Part shown: one piece after another, positions 27,904-37,176 of the stretch
How positions within the stretch are numbered: position 1 is the stretch's first letter
How the letters are laid out: every line of letters begins with the position of its first letter
Assembly: GCF_030818575.1 (NCBI RefSeq)
Contig: NZ_JAUTAL010000001.1
Coordinates: 1,550,001-1,614,000, forward strand
Length of the DNA: 64,000 nt
Reading direction: 5' to 3'
DNA from: Chryseobacterium camelliae
Lineage (GTDB): Bacteria; Bacteroidota; Bacteroidia; Flavobacteriales; Weeksellaceae
Notes under the pieces: generated by a model
Seen by the model: only the letters and a program-made list of their open reading frames with translations
The model's database searches: none
What the model was told of the DNA's origin: nothing
Position numbers and translations under genes: made by a program

Positions 27904-28036
27904 ATGGGCACTGAGCAATTTGAGCTTCACTACACACCAGCTTGTTCAGCCGTTCACAAAATACACAATATTTTTTCGGCTCGCCTCCGTATACGGATTT
28001 CAATTGCGCTTTATTAAGCTTTTTCAGATTTTTCAT
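27902..28036 (-). CDS. Double-glycine leader peptide (bacteriocin-like, 44 residues)
   Basis: A 44-residue peptide. The leader MKNLKKLNKAQLKSVYGG has the amphipathic K/L pattern and double-glycine end used by C39-peptidase/ABC exporters; the remaining 26 residues contain four cysteines spaced CX2CX7CX7C (CVFC, then C, then C near the end). Peptides with this leader are widespread in Chryseobacterium and labelled bacteriocin-like. An ATG at 28084 would add 16 hydrophobic residues and is less likely. No transporter, peptidase or modification enzyme lies nearby, so any export machinery must be elsewhere. Activity unknown. Confidence 0.7.
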   Translation of the reverse strand: MKNLKKLNKAQLKSVYGGEPKKYCVFCERLNKLVCSEAQIAQCP

Positions 28037-28143
28037 AAGTTTTGATTTAATGATTAGTCTATAGAAAACGAAAATAAAATTCAATTATTACCAATTGAAT
28101 TAAAATTATATCAAAAAATAAATTTGTAATTTAAATATTTACT

Positions 28144-28173
28144 AAAAAAAGCTCAACATGATGTTGAGCTTTT
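28144..28173 (-). terminator. Intrinsic terminator of uvrA
   Basis: Stem AAAAGCTCAACA / TGTTGAGCTTTT (around 28147-28158 with 28162-28173, loop TGA), followed on the minus strand by T residues; 22 nt past the uvrA stop. Confidence 0.88.
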
Positions 28174-28195
28174 AACATTATTCAGACAGGAGGGT

Positions 28196-31024
28196 TTATA
28201 ATTCCCTTTTTAAAAATTTTCCTGTGAGACTTTTCTTTGAATTTACAATTTCTTCCGGAGTTCCCTGCGCAACAATCTGACCGCCGTGCTTTCCACCCTC
28301 TGGTCCTACGTCAATGATATGGTCTGCCAGTTTGATCACATCCATATTGTGTTCAATGATGATGAATGAATTCCCTAACGAAACCAGCTGATTGATGGCG
28401 TCCATCAGGATCTTTACGTCCTCAAAGTGAAGTCCCGTAGTTGGTTCATCCAGAATATACAGTGTATTTCCCGTCTGCCGCTTAGCCAGTTCCGTAGCCA
28501 GCTTGATACGCTGCGCTTCACCTCCTGACAATGTGGTCGACTGCTGTCCCAAAGTAATATATCCTAAGCCGACATCCTGTAAGGTTTTCACTTTCGCAAA
28601 AATCTTCGGAATCGGCTGGAAGAATTCTACAGCTTCATCAATGGTCATATCCAGCACATCGGAAATGGACTTTCCTTTATACCGTACTTCCAGAGTTTCC
28701 CTGTTGAACCGTTTTCCATTGCAGGTTTCGCAATGCACATACACATCAGGCAAAAAGTTCATTTCAATAACTTTCAGCCCACCTCCCTGACAGGTTTCAC
28801 ATCTTCCTCCTTTAACATTGAAAGAGAACCTTCCCGGTTTATACCCCCGGATCTTACTTTCCGGAAGTTCCGAAAACAGGTTCCTGATATCAGTAAACAT
28901 TCCGGTGTAGGTTGCAGGATTGGAACGCGGCGTCCTTCCGATCGGGGTCTGGTCCACATCTACGATTTTGTCAATATGTTCCAATCCTTCTATGGATTTA
29001 TACGGCAGCGGTTCCTGGACAGCCCGGTAAAAATGTTTGTTAAGGATTGGATATAATGTCCCGTTGATCAGGGACGATTTCCCGCTTCCGGAAATTCCCG
29101 TCACTACAACCAGTTTACCCAAAGGAACATTCAAGGTAACATTTTTAAGGTTATTTCCGCTCGCTCCCTTCAGGATGATATGCTTACCGCTTCCTGCCCT
29201 TCTTTCCGCAGGAATTTCTATTTTTCTTTTACCATTGATGTACTGAGCTGTAATGGTATCTGCCTTCACAAGATCCTTAGGTTTGCCCTGCCAAAGGATT
29301 TCGCCCCCGAATTTACCGGCTCTTGGACCTACATCCAATACCTCATCCGCTTCCAGGATCATGTCTTTGTCATGTTCTACCACCAGCACAGAGTTCCCGA
29401 TGTCTCTGAGGTTTTTCAGGGAATTGATCAGCCGCTCATTGTCTCTCTGGTGCAATCCGATGCTCGGTTCATCCAGAATGTACAGGACATTCACGAGCTG
29501 CGAACCGATCTGTGTTGCCAGACGGATCCTCTGGGATTCTCCTCCGGAAAGGGTCTTAGAGCTCCGGCTCAGACTTAGGTAATCCAATCCGACATCCAGA
29601 AGGAACTGGAGCCGGGTTTCAATTTCTTTCAGGATTTCATGGGCAATGATCTGTTTTTTTTCTGAAAACGTACCTTTAACATCATTCAGCCATTCTTTAA
29701 GGTCTGAAAGGCTCAATGCATTCACCTCGGCGATATTCTTACCATCGATTTTAAAGCTGAGGCTGGATGCCTGCAGACGTGAGCCTTTGCATTCAGGACA
29801 GGTTTCTTCTGTTGTAAAATGCCTTTCCAGCATCACGGCTTCATAAGAATCTTTTTCATCAATGATTTCTTCCATAAAAGAAATAAGACCATCGAAACTG
29901 ATTTTGATCTTTTTGGTAATGCCTGCATACTTCAGGTCTTTATTGAATTCTTTATGACAGCCGTTATAAATGTAGTCAAGGGCTTCCTCTGGAATATCCT
30001 GGATAGGCGTGGCCAATCCCAGACCAAAAATTTCAAGGATATTTTTAATCTGTGAAAGGATCCATTTATTGGACTTGATATCCTCCAGCGGAAGCAGCCC
30101 TCCCTGGTTAACGGATAGTTTAGGATTATCTACGAAATAATCTGTGTTGATTTTTTTTATGGTTCCCAAACCTTTGCAGGACGGGCAGCTGCCCTTGGGC
30201 GAGTTGAATGAAAAAGTATTGGGTTCCGGCAGCGCCAGTGAATGACCGGTCTCTGCATCCATAAGGTTTTTGGAAAAATACTCTATATCCTTGCTGCCGA
30301 GTTTCTGGATCCCGATAATTCCCTCTCCCATATCCATCGCTGTACGCAATGATTTTTCCATCCTGGATTCGGAAGCACTTTCCCCGATAATCCAGCGGTC
30401 TACCACAATATCAATATCATGGGTTTTGTAACGGTCGAGTTTCAGGTCGTATTCAATATCCTGAAGTTCGCCGTCAATCCTGGCCTGTCCGTATCCTTTT
30501 TTAGCCATCTGTACGAAAAGCTCATGATAATGTCCTTTCCTGGAACGGATCACGGGAGCCATCAGCATGATTTTCTCTCCCTGATAGTTTTCTTTGATAG
30601 CATCCAGGATCTGGTCTTCGGTATAACTTACCAGTTTTTTTCCGGTAGAAAGGGAATATGCATCTGAAACCCTTGCAAAAAGCAGCCTCAGGAAATCATA
30701 CAACTCCGTAACGGTTCCTACCGTAGATCTAGGATTCTTATTGGTGGTTTTCTGTTCAATGGCTATCACCGGCGACAATCCTTCGATCTTGTCTACATCC
30801 GGCCGCTCCAGCCCGCCCAGGAACTGTCGTGCATAGGCAGAAAAAGTTTCGATATACCGGCGCTGACCTTCGGCAAAGATGGTGTCGAATGCCAGTGATG
30901 ATTTTCCGCTTCCCGAAAGTCCGGTAATGACAACCAGCTCATTGCGGGGGATTTTTACATTGATGTTTTTCAGGTTATGTTCACGGGCTCCGTAAACTTC
31001 AATATATTCAGTTGATTTACTCAT
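28196..31024 (-). CDS. uvrA: Excinuclease ABC subunit A
   Basis: A 942-residue nucleotide-excision-repair damage sensor with two ABC ATPase modules. Walker A motifs are [10 protein letters not shown] (near residue 34) and [10 protein letters not shown] (near residue 640); signature loops are LSGGESQRI and LSGGEAQRI; zinc-binding cysteines appear in [16 protein letters not shown] and CETCQGGG...CETCNGKR. Length is normal for UvrA. Preceded by a TAATTTTG box and closed by a terminator; monocistronic. Confidence 0.98.
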   Translation of the reverse strand: MSKSTEYIEVYGAREHNLKNINVKIPRNELVVITGLSGSGKSSLAFDTIFAEGQRRYIETFSAYARQFLGGLERPDVDKIEGLSPVIAIEQKTTNKNPRSTVGTVTELYDFLRLLFARVSDAYSLSTGKKLVSYTEDQILDAIKENYQGEKIMLMAPVIRSRKGHYHELFVQMAKKGYGQARIDGELQDIEYDLKLDRYKTHDIDIVVDRWIIGESASESRMEKSLRTAMDMGEGIIGIQKLGSKDIEYFSKNLMDAETGHSLALPEPNTFSFNSPKGSCPSCKGLGTIKKINTDYFVDNPKLSVNQGGLLPLEDIKSNKWILSQIKNILEIFGLGLATPIQDIPEEALDYIYNGCHKEFNKDLKYAGITKKIKISFDGLISFMEEIIDEKDSYEAVMLERHFTTEETCPECKGSRLQASSLSFKIDGKNIAEVNALSLSDLKEWLNDVKGTFSEKKQIIAHEILKEIETRLQFLLDVGLDYLSLSRSSKTLSGGESQRIRLATQIGSQLVNVLYILDEPSIGLHQRDNERLINSLKNLRDIGNSVLVVEHDKDMILEADEVLDVGPRAGKFGGEILWQGKPKDLVKADTITAQYINGKRKIEIPAERRAGSGKHIILKGASGNNLKNVTLNVPLGKLVVVTGISGSGKSSLINGTLYPILNKHFYRAVQEPLPYKSIEGLEHIDKIVDVDQTPIGRTPRSNPATYTGMFTDIRNLFSELPESKIRGYKPGRFSFNVKGGRCETCQGGGLKVIEMNFLPDVYVHCETCNGKRFNRETLEVRYKGKSISDVLDMTIDEAVEFFQPIPKIFAKVKTLQDVGLGYITLGQQSTTLSGGEAQRIKLATELAKRQTGNTLYILDEPTTGLHFEDVKILMDAINQLVSLGNSFIIIEHNMDVIKLADHIIDVGPEGGKHGGQIVAQGTPEEIVNSKKSLTGKFLKREL

Positions 31025-31059
31025 AATTTGTGGCGATCCTACCTTAAAATCACGCAGTG

Positions 31060-31067
31060 CAAAATTA
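31060..31067 (-). promoter_or_regulatory. Promoter of uvrA (TAATTTTG)
   Basis: TAnnTTTG match on the minus strand, 35 nt before the start codon. No SOS-type operator was recognised. Confidence 0.5.
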
Positions 31068-31181
31068 CGGAATTTTTATGGAATCTTTTGTGTTAAAAAG
31101 TGTTATGAATTAAAGCCATTAACACATTCTATGACCATAGTCCGGGCTGCTGTTCATGGGAGGAAGTCACAATGGGTATTC

Positions 31182-31209
31182 AAAAAAAATGCCGGTGAAA
31201 ATCACCGGC
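31182..31209 (-). terminator. Terminator of the tssE-tssF-DUF3829 operon
   Basis: Stem GCCGGTGA / TCACCGGC (31191-31198 with 31202-31209, loop AAA) plus a minus-strand run of eight T residues, 20 nt after the DUF3829 stop codon. It ends the three-gene unit. Confidence 0.9.
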
Positions 31210-31228
31210 GGGTATTTGTTTAAAAGGA

Positions 31229-32155
31229 CTACTTGACAAATATGTTATAAGAGTTCAGTACAGCATCATAAGCGTACCCTATGCTCCGGATATCACTGTC
31301 TGAAATTTTTCCAGAATCCTTGGCATTCCTAATCAGCCTTCTATACGTATCCAAGAAACTTTCCGCATTCCTATTGATGCTTTCGAAATCAGTTTTCTTA
31401 TATGTATACTGTGTACCCTTCACCTTGAAATCCAGTTTTGAGTTCTGTGCAACAGCCGCAGCCAGCTCATCATATCTTTTCTGGGCTTCTGCAGCGTTGA
31501 AACTACTGTCATGCTGTTTATTCAGCGTGTCGTATGCATTATCAAGGGCATTCATGACCTTTTTGGAGGAAATGATATATTCCTTCATGGGATGATCTTT
31601 AAGGATGGTTTCCTCGGCTGCATCCGTTGCTGGTTTAATATTGGTCACAATCCTTTCTCCTGCCTCAAACAGAACCTGAGCATCAGCCTGGATCTCTTTA
31701 TTGAGGGTTTCTGCCTTCGCGCCTTTGTCATCCTTGAAATCTTCAGCATTCATATAGGATTTGAGTTCTTCAAACTTTTTGTCTATGCTTTCTTTTTTAG
31801 CTTTGTAAGTCTGGAAATCCTTTTCAATTGCTGCTTTATTTTTATCAAAACCTGAAGGAACCTCTTTGATTTTACCTATGGCATAATCTAAAGATCCGGT
31901 TACCATCGGCATGATCAGCACGTCTCCGCCCTTAGCTTTCGTAACGGCTGCATCTGAATATTTCAGGATACTTTCTACATGATCCGAAGTTCTTTTGTAA
32001 GAATCAAGAAAATCATTATTGAAACCAATCACGGCATCCGCTTCATTTTTCCCTGCGTTGAGGACCGTATTCCCCAACTTTCCGATTTCTTTTTTACAGC
32101 TTACCGGTACAGCACTTAACGACAGTGCTACAGCAAGCATCAATAATTTTTTCAT
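31229..32155 (-). CDS. DUF3829 (YiiG-like) lipoprotein
   Basis: A 308-residue lipoprotein: signal MKKLLMLAVALSLSAVPVSC, Cys20. The mature protein is almost wholly alpha-helical and charged, with long heptad-like stretches (FDKNKAAIEKDFQTYKAKKE) and a C-terminal NSYNIFV, the pattern of DUF3829/YiiG proteins. In this operon it follows tssF by 29 bp, so it may serve as an envelope partner of the baseplate proteins; that is inference from position only. Confidence 0.82.
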   Translation of the reverse strand: MKKLLMLAVALSLSAVPVSCKKEIGKLGNTVLNAGKNEADAVIGFNNDFLDSYKRTSDHVESILKYSDAAVTKAKGGDVLIMPMVTGSLDYAIGKIKEVPSGFDKNKAAIEKDFQTYKAKKESIDKKFEELKSYMNAEDFKDDKGAKAETLNKEIQADAQVLFEAGERIVTNIKPATDAAEETILKDHPMKEYIISSKKVMNALDNAYDTLNKQHDSSFNAAEAQKRYDELAAAVAQNSKLDFKVKGTQYTYKKTDFESINRNAESFLDTYRRLIRNAKDSGKISDSDIRSIGYAYDAVLNSYNIFVK

Positions 32156-32184
32156 ATATGTGATATTTAGGTTGAAATTTTACC

Positions 32185-34059
32185 TTATGATTCCGCATCC
32201 TCATTGGAAACGGTAACGCGGTACTCAATGCCGTCAATAGCTTTGGTAACGATCTGGTTTCGCAAAATCTGGGCCATGTTTTCCCAATAAGCCCGTCCGT
32301 AAAACGTATAGTTCTGAGGAATGATCTCAACATCAACAGTTCTGATAAATCCTTCCTTAGGCTTGTTGCTGATCATCGTTCCTCTTTTTACACGCACTTC
32401 CCGGAGTTCATCTTTCAGCATCATCCTGCAATAGCTTTTTACGTCTTCAAGGGAAATAATCTTATCCCTTGTGGTCAGTGCGTACCGGTATGCCTGGATG
32501 CTGTCCGACCCTTTTTGCTCTTCCGCCCCGCCGATGCTTTCAGTAAGCAGTATCAGGGACTGGGACTTTAGCTGGTTAGACAGTTCGGTTCCCGGGCGCA
32601 TATGATTGGCCAGTGTGCAGTGCGTCACCCAGAATGCCGCATAAGTATGATCCGTTTTTTCTACAGGCTCCATGATCACATAGTTCAGCTCCTGCCTGAT
32701 ATTTCTCTTGGCATTGTTTACCTTTTGGACCATGGATTTCATTTTGTCTGACATTTCACTCAGAATGCCTTTTACATTATCCCGGTTCAGGAGTGAAAAC
32801 GCGGCAATCTCATCCCGCGTCAGCTCCAGGACATTGGCGATCATATCTACCGCATTCCGGTTGGTAAAACGTTCCATTCCACCTTTTCTAACGGTATACA
32901 ATCCTTTACTCAGATGGTCTCCCGGTGTAAAAGGGATTTCCCTGTACTTCCTTCCTTCTCCGTCCTGTACTTCGTCAACATACAGGAAATGTTCTCCTTC
33001 ATCTGTCACAAGCGGAATGTTGTTGCCCATGATATCAAGGCTGTATTCTGTTTTCTTCCAGCCACGGTTATAGACGGGAAAAGCATTTAGTACAAAAGAG
33101 AAATTATCCAGGATTTCGGCTGAAAACTGCGGGGGAAATTCAAATGTCAGCCACAGGTAGCGTTTGCCTTCCAGGTATTTCAGGATATCATCCTTATAGT
33201 CTAGAAAATCCAGGTTATGCGGAAGGGCTCCTGCTTCCGAGAGCAGACTGTCTGAAATCCCTGTTATTTCTATGAATTTATGACGGTAGATGCTTTGTAT
33301 ATCCTGAACGGTTTTTACCCTGATGGACTGCTCATGAAAGATTTGCTCATAACCTTCAGCCTGCTGGCTTTTAAGATAGGTAATGCCTTCTTTTACAAAC
33401 AGCGGATTTCCGTTTGCCGTTACGGTCATATACGGAAGGAGCTTGTAGACAAAATCGAGGTGTTCAAAAGCAGGATTTGAACAAAATATGCTGAGTGACT
33501 TGGGGAAGTTCTCACTGATGTATTTTGAGGCATCAATACCAATTGTCACTTTTCGGTAATCTTCAGGACGGCCCTGGAATCTTGCAACAGGAATTTTGTT
33601 CAGCCGTTCATCTATGCTGTAACAAGTATTTCCCACAAACATCACAGCCGTCTGCATTTTATGGATCCTTATATTACCTACCGGCGTAAAGGGAATATTG
33701 ATCTGCTTATCCGATTCTGATTTTATCGTAGAAGTCATCTGCTTCCTGAAGAAGAATTCCGTATGTTCCAGCAAAATTTCCGAAGATTCCTGCGGATGGG
33801 TAAAAGCTACGGCATGTGCCGGAAGCGGATGGGTATAGATGGATGGTGTAAGAAGCTTGGCCATCTTTTCCAGGATCCGCGCATTGACCGTCTGGATTTC
33901 ATTGTTGGCTTTAAAGATTTCGGTGCTGAACGCATCAATAAGCAGCTTGACAAAAGGATCCAGAGATTGAGGGCTTTTCAGGCCCCATACTTTAGTGGCA
34001 TTCTGAAGCATTCTGGCTTTTACAGATTCTTTGGAATAGATATTCTGATCTAAATTCAT
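32185..34059 (-). CDS. tssF: Type VI secretion baseplate subunit TssF
   Basis: A 624-residue TssF/VasA-type baseplate wedge protein. Landmarks are the N-terminal VKARMLQNATKVWGLKSPQSLDP (TssF-like, cf. KxRxLxxA helix), FVKLLIDAFSTEI, EKMAKLLTP and the C-terminal IEYRVTVS strand after the RGTMISNKPKEGF segment. The form matches the Bacteroidetes T6SSiii subtype. TssF with TssE, TssG and TssK makes the wedge that starts tail-sheath assembly. It follows tssE by 23 bp. No other core T6SS gene is in the window. Confidence 0.85.
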   Translation of the reverse strand: MNLDQNIYSKESVKARMLQNATKVWGLKSPQSLDPFVKLLIDAFSTEIFKANNEIQTVNARILEKMAKLLTPSIYTHPLPAHAVAFTHPQESSEILLEHTEFFFRKQMTSTIKSESDKQINIPFTPVGNIRIHKMQTAVMFVGNTCYSIDERLNKIPVARFQGRPEDYRKVTIGIDASKYISENFPKSLSIFCSNPAFEHLDFVYKLLPYMTVTANGNPLFVKEGITYLKSQQAEGYEQIFHEQSIRVKTVQDIQSIYRHKFIEITGISDSLLSEAGALPHNLDFLDYKDDILKYLEGKRYLWLTFEFPPQFSAEILDNFSFVLNAFPVYNRGWKKTEYSLDIMGNNIPLVTDEGEHFLYVDEVQDGEGRKYREIPFTPGDHLSKGLYTVRKGGMERFTNRNAVDMIANVLELTRDEIAAFSLLNRDNVKGILSEMSDKMKSMVQKVNNAKRNIRQELNYVIMEPVEKTDHTYAAFWVTHCTLANHMRPGTELSNQLKSQSLILLTESIGGAEEQKGSDSIQAYRYALTTRDKIISLEDVKSYCRMMLKDELREVRVKRGTMISNKPKEGFIRTVDVEIIPQNYTFYGRAYWENMAQILRNQIVTKAIDGIEYRVTVSNEDAES

Positions 34060-34082
34060 ATCAATATAGGTGTGGTGGAATA

Positions 34083-34523
34083 TTAATCTATGGACATCGG
34101 GCTCAGGAACAACTCTGTGGAGAAGGTGAAGCGTTCGCCGCTAGCCTCCATTTTAGCATTGATGGCAATTTTTACTTTTTTCTTGATCTCCGTGTGTTCC
34201 TTAGTGTCGTAATTATGCTCTACAAACTGGATGTGAGCATCAATCTGGGGCTGAATAATCCGGGGTTCGTATTCCTGAATCTGCCGTCTGAGGCTTTTTA
34301 CAAAGATGCTTTCCCAGACAGCACTCGTTACTCCGTTATCGAACTCAAGGTTCCAGACATCATTGCCATAGTTTTCATCATATCTGTTTTCCCCTTTTTT
34401 GGTAGTAATGAGCAGCATGATATTGTGAGCGATGCTTTCGCCCATGTCGCAGGTATCAATACTCCCGCCTTCCGTCATTAATGTAGATGGCACAAAGGGC
34501 ATTCTGTAATTGGGTGTGTCCAT
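34083..34523 (-). CDS. tssE: Type VI secretion baseplate subunit TssE (gp25-like)
   Basis: A 146-residue gp25/TssE-like protein: MGESIAHNIMLLITTKKGENRYDENYGNDVWNL is the gp25 core, where the loop after KKGE normally carries the conserved R/D residues, and KSLRRQIQEYEPRI follows. It starts the baseplate-to-sheath connection in contractile injection systems. First gene of the operon tssE-tssF-DUF3829. Confidence 0.85.
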   Translation of the reverse strand: MDTPNYRMPFVPSTLMTEGGSIDTCDMGESIAHNIMLLITTKKGENRYDENYGNDVWNLEFDNGVTSAVWESIFVKSLRRQIQEYEPRIIQPQIDAHIQFVEHNYDTKEHTEIKKKVKIAINAKMEASGERFTFSTELFLSPMSID

Positions 34524-34684
34524 AAACTGTGTTTTTATTGGTATATCATAGCAAAATGGAATACCAAGTTAAGCAAATTCGGATAATTAAAGAAACCCGA
34601 AACAGAAATATTCAAATAAACATACACGATGGGTACCACAAATACCACAGCCTCAATACTGCTGGTCCTATAGTGGTTCTCTGA

Positions 34685-34930
34685 ATGTACAAATCTCAAA
34701 CTATGATGATGGCTCCAAAAGGAAAGCTATTGATTATTGGTGGAAAAGAAGACCGTCACGGATCTTCTTTGGAAATAGAGCATAACAACCATAATTTTTC
34801 ACCCCATGAAATCCTAAGATTTCTTACCGAATCTGAAAGTGAAAACTTAAAGGTACATATCCTTACAGACAATTATACCTATAACCTCAAGACAGGAGCT
34901 TCCAGGGGAGCTGAAAGTAAAAACTGCTGA
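34685..34930 (+). pseudogene. Cyanophycinase-like N-terminal fragment
   Basis: An 81-residue ORF whose centre (APKGKLLIIGGKEDR, then NFSPHEILRFL) resembles the start of cyanophycinase/peptidase S51 proteins, which are normally 260-300 residues. The remainder, with the Ser/His/Glu active site, is missing and the ORF runs into a hairpin at its stop codon. It is therefore most likely a decayed remnant; a short functional protein cannot be excluded. The N-terminus has three consecutive Met codons (34703-34711), any of which may be the start. Confidence 0.45.
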
Positions 34931-34946
34931 CCAAGGGCAGCAGTTT
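34921..34946. terminator. Hairpin between the cyanophycinase-like fragment and the permease gene
   Basis: Nine-bp stem AAACTGCTG / CAGCAGTTT (34921-34929 with 34938-34946). It overlaps the stop codon of the fragment and precedes the convergent permease stop by 5 bp. T-run weak. Confidence 0.55.
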
Positions 34947-34951
34947 AGAGA

Positions 34952-36367
34952 TTATTTAGCAGAAGATGCTTTGCGGTTGATCAGGTAATAGACCGGAAGT
35001 CCCAACAATACCATAATAAACCCAGGCCAGGTATACTGCTGTTTGTAAATCAGCAGAAGAATGCAGAATCCTGTCCCAATGATGAGGTAAACTACCGGTG
35101 TTAAGGGATACAGCCATGTCCTGTAAGGCCTTGGCAGCTCCGGCTGTTTTATTCTGAGGTAAATTACGCCAAATACGGTAATCATGTAAAACAGCACGAT
35201 AACAAAAGAAATCATATCCAAAAGGTTTCCATACTGTCCGCTGAGGCATAACAATGATGCCCAGATGCCCTGCATCCATAATGCATTGCCGGGAACTTCA
35301 TTGGTGTTGTTTTTAGCCGCAGACCTGAAAAACATACCGTCTTTGGCCATAGTCTGGAAAACCCTTGCTCCGGCCAGAATTAACCCGTTATTACATCCGA
35401 AAGTAGAGATCATCACCAACAATGCGATAATAATGGTGCCTGCACTTCCGAAAATATTCTGTGAAGCGGCCACCGCTACCCTGTCGTTGGCAGCAAACGC
35501 CACGGTATCCCTATCAAGAGCATTCAGGTAAACCACGTTCACTGCGATGTATAAAACCATTACGGCAGAAGTTCCGTAGATCATGGATTTTACCACATTC
35601 TTTTTCGGGTTCTCAATTTCCCCGGATACAAATGTTACGCTTTCCCAGGCAACGGAACTGAATACAGAGCCAACCATGGCAGCAGCAATCCCACCCAGCA
35701 AAGTCATGCCGCCGATGCGTTCCCATCCGTAATTGGTGAGATTGCCCAGCGCATCTTTTCTCATGTTATTGAAAGCATCCCATCCAAAGCTGAAATTTTC
35801 AGACAGATGGGAAACATTCACGATAAAGAATCCGGCAGCGATAAGCCCCAGCAAGGCTAATATTTTAGAGCCTGTAAATACATTCTGCAATAGCTTGCCA
35901 CTTTCCACGCCCCGCGTATTGATATACGTCAGCACCATAATCACGAGTATGGCTACAATCTGTATCCAGGTAATTTTAAATTCCCCGCTCTGGAAAAGAG
36001 GTGCTGCATCATTGAGCGCCGGGATAAGGTAAGCAGTATATTTTCCGAAAGCTACGGCAACGGCAGCAATCGTTCCGGTCTGGATTACTGTAAAAAGCCC
36101 CCATCCATAGAGGAAACCCATTTTTTTCCCGAAGATTTCTTTTAGATAAGTGTACTGGCCTCCGGCCTTAGGAAATAACGCTGACAGTTCGCCATAGCTG
36201 ATAGCTGCGGCAATCGTCATGATCCCGGTGATTACCCAGACAATGATGAGCCATAATCCGGAGCCCAGGTTTCTCATGATGTCGGCACTTACAATAAATA
36301 TCCCGCTCCCGATCATGGATCCCATCACGAGCATAACGGCGTCCCAAAGTTTTAGTTTTTTATGCAT
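34952..36367 (-). CDS. APC-family amino-acid permease
   Basis: A 471-residue membrane transporter with about 12 helices. The first helix carries MLVMGSMIGSGIFIVSADI, the GSGIF substrate-loop motif of the amino acid-polyamine-organocation superfamily; AISYGELSALFPKAGGQYTYLKE follows, the signature of the LAT/serine-threonine type. Likely a proton-coupled amino-acid uptake or exchange protein; the substrate is not readable. The start is the ATG at 36367, not the in-frame TTG at 36373, which would lie inside the promoter-proximal repeat. Confidence 0.92.
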   Translation of the reverse strand: MHKKLKLWDAVMLVMGSMIGSGIFIVSADIMRNLGSGLWLIIVWVITGIMTIAAAISYGELSALFPKAGGQYTYLKEIFGKKMGFLYGWGLFTVIQTGTIAAVAVAFGKYTAYLIPALNDAAPLFQSGEFKITWIQIVAILVIMVLTYINTRGVESGKLLQNVFTGSKILALLGLIAAGFFIVNVSHLSENFSFGWDAFNNMRKDALGNLTNYGWERIGGMTLLGGIAAAMVGSVFSSVAWESVTFVSGEIENPKKNVVKSMIYGTSAVMVLYIAVNVVYLNALDRDTVAFAANDRVAVAASQNIFGSAGTIIIALLVMISTFGCNNGLILAGARVFQTMAKDGMFFRSAAKNNTNEVPGNALWMQGIWASLLCLSGQYGNLLDMISFVIVLFYMITVFGVIYLRIKQPELPRPYRTWLYPLTPVVYLIIGTGFCILLLIYKQQYTWPGFIMVLLGLPVYYLINRKASSAK

Positions 36368-36370
36368 ATT

Positions 36371-36391
36371 CAAATATAGGTGCCAAATATA
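36371..36391 (-). promoter_or_regulatory. Two TATATTTG boxes upstream of the permease
   Basis: TATATTTG occurs twice on the minus strand, at 36384-36391 and 36371-36378, 13 bp apart. The distal copy has TTG 23 bp upstream (complement of 36415-36417) and lies 17 nt before the start; the proximal copy is too near the ATG to be the active one. Confidence 0.6.
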
Positions 36392-36450
36392 AACAATTAT
36401 GGAGTGTTTTTTATCAATTCGTTATCTGATTCAGATTCAAATTTTATTAG

Positions 36451-36458
36451 TATTTTTG
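36451..36458 (+). promoter_or_regulatory. Promoter of the DUF4920 gene (TATTTTTG)
   Basis: TAnnTTTG match on the plus strand, 15 nt before the start codon at 36474. Confidence 0.6.
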
Positions 36459-36473
36459 AAAAAATATTAAAAC

Positions 36474-36989
36474 ATGAAATATAAAGCAGTATTAGTCGCC
36501 GCTGCCCTGAGTGTTTCGGCACTGGCTTTTTCACAGGAAACTTCACAAAAGAAAATAGCACCGCCTGCCGGCAATGCCATTGTAGGGGACACCTATGGAT
36601 CGGGAGTAAACGCTTCTGCAGAATCAAAAGCCATTACGGTGGACAAGCTGAACAAAAAGCTTAAAAAAGATAACAAGAAAGTAGAAAACGTTGCCATCAA
36701 AGGAAAAGTAACGGATGTGTGCGACAAAAAGGGCTGCTGGTTAACTATAGAAACGGAAGACAACTCCCAGTTTTTTGTTAAGATGAAAGACTATGCTTTC
36801 TTTGTACCTACTGCTTTGAAAGGTAAAAATGTAGTCCTGGAAGGAAGTGCGGAAAGAAAAGTAACTTCGGTGGATGAGCAGAAACATTATGCTGAAGATG
36901 CTAAGAAACCGCAAGCTGAAATTGATGCCATTACCCAGCCGAAAGAAGAAATCCGGTTTGTGGCTAACGGAATAAAAGTGGTTGATTAA
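36474..36989 (+). CDS. DUF4920 family exported protein
   Basis: A 171-residue exported protein with signal peptide MKYKAVLVAAALSVSALAFSQ. The mature part has the DUF4920 pattern: GNAIVGDTYGSGV, then an OB-like strand set IKGKVTDVCDKKGCWLTIET with two conserved cysteines (CDKKGC), FFVKMKDYAFFVP and VVLEGSAERKV. The cysteine pair in an OB-type fold suggests metal or redox function but this is not shown. Divergent from the permease gene and ending in a strong terminator. Confidence 0.85.
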   Translation: MKYKAVLVAAALSVSALAFSQETSQKKIAPPAGNAIVGDTYGSGVNASAESKAITVDKLNKKLKKDNKKVENVAIKGKVTDVCDKKGCWLTIETEDNSQFFVKMKDYAFFVPTALKGKNVVLEGSAERKVTSVDEQKHYAEDAKKPQAEIDAITQPKEEIRFVANGIKVVD

Positions 36990-37065
36990 TCCACAAGTCC
37001 GTTCAATTCTACGGTACAGGAACTAAAAACTATTTACTGGCCCGCTTCAGGGCTTAATAAAACAA

Positions 37066-37101
37066 TTAAACCGGCTACCGTAAGGGTAAAGCCGGTTTTT
37101 T
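37066..37101 (+). terminator. Intrinsic terminator of the DUF4920 gene
   Basis: Stem AAACCGGCT / AGCCGGTTT (37068-37076 with 37090-37098), with further pairing inside the loop, followed by a T-run on the plus strand. Confidence 0.85.
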
Positions 37102-37176
37102 AATTTTTATTTGATTTTTCCGCCGTTTACGGCTAAAATTGAATGCTCTGTAAAATTTGATACTTGAGAAGGTTTT

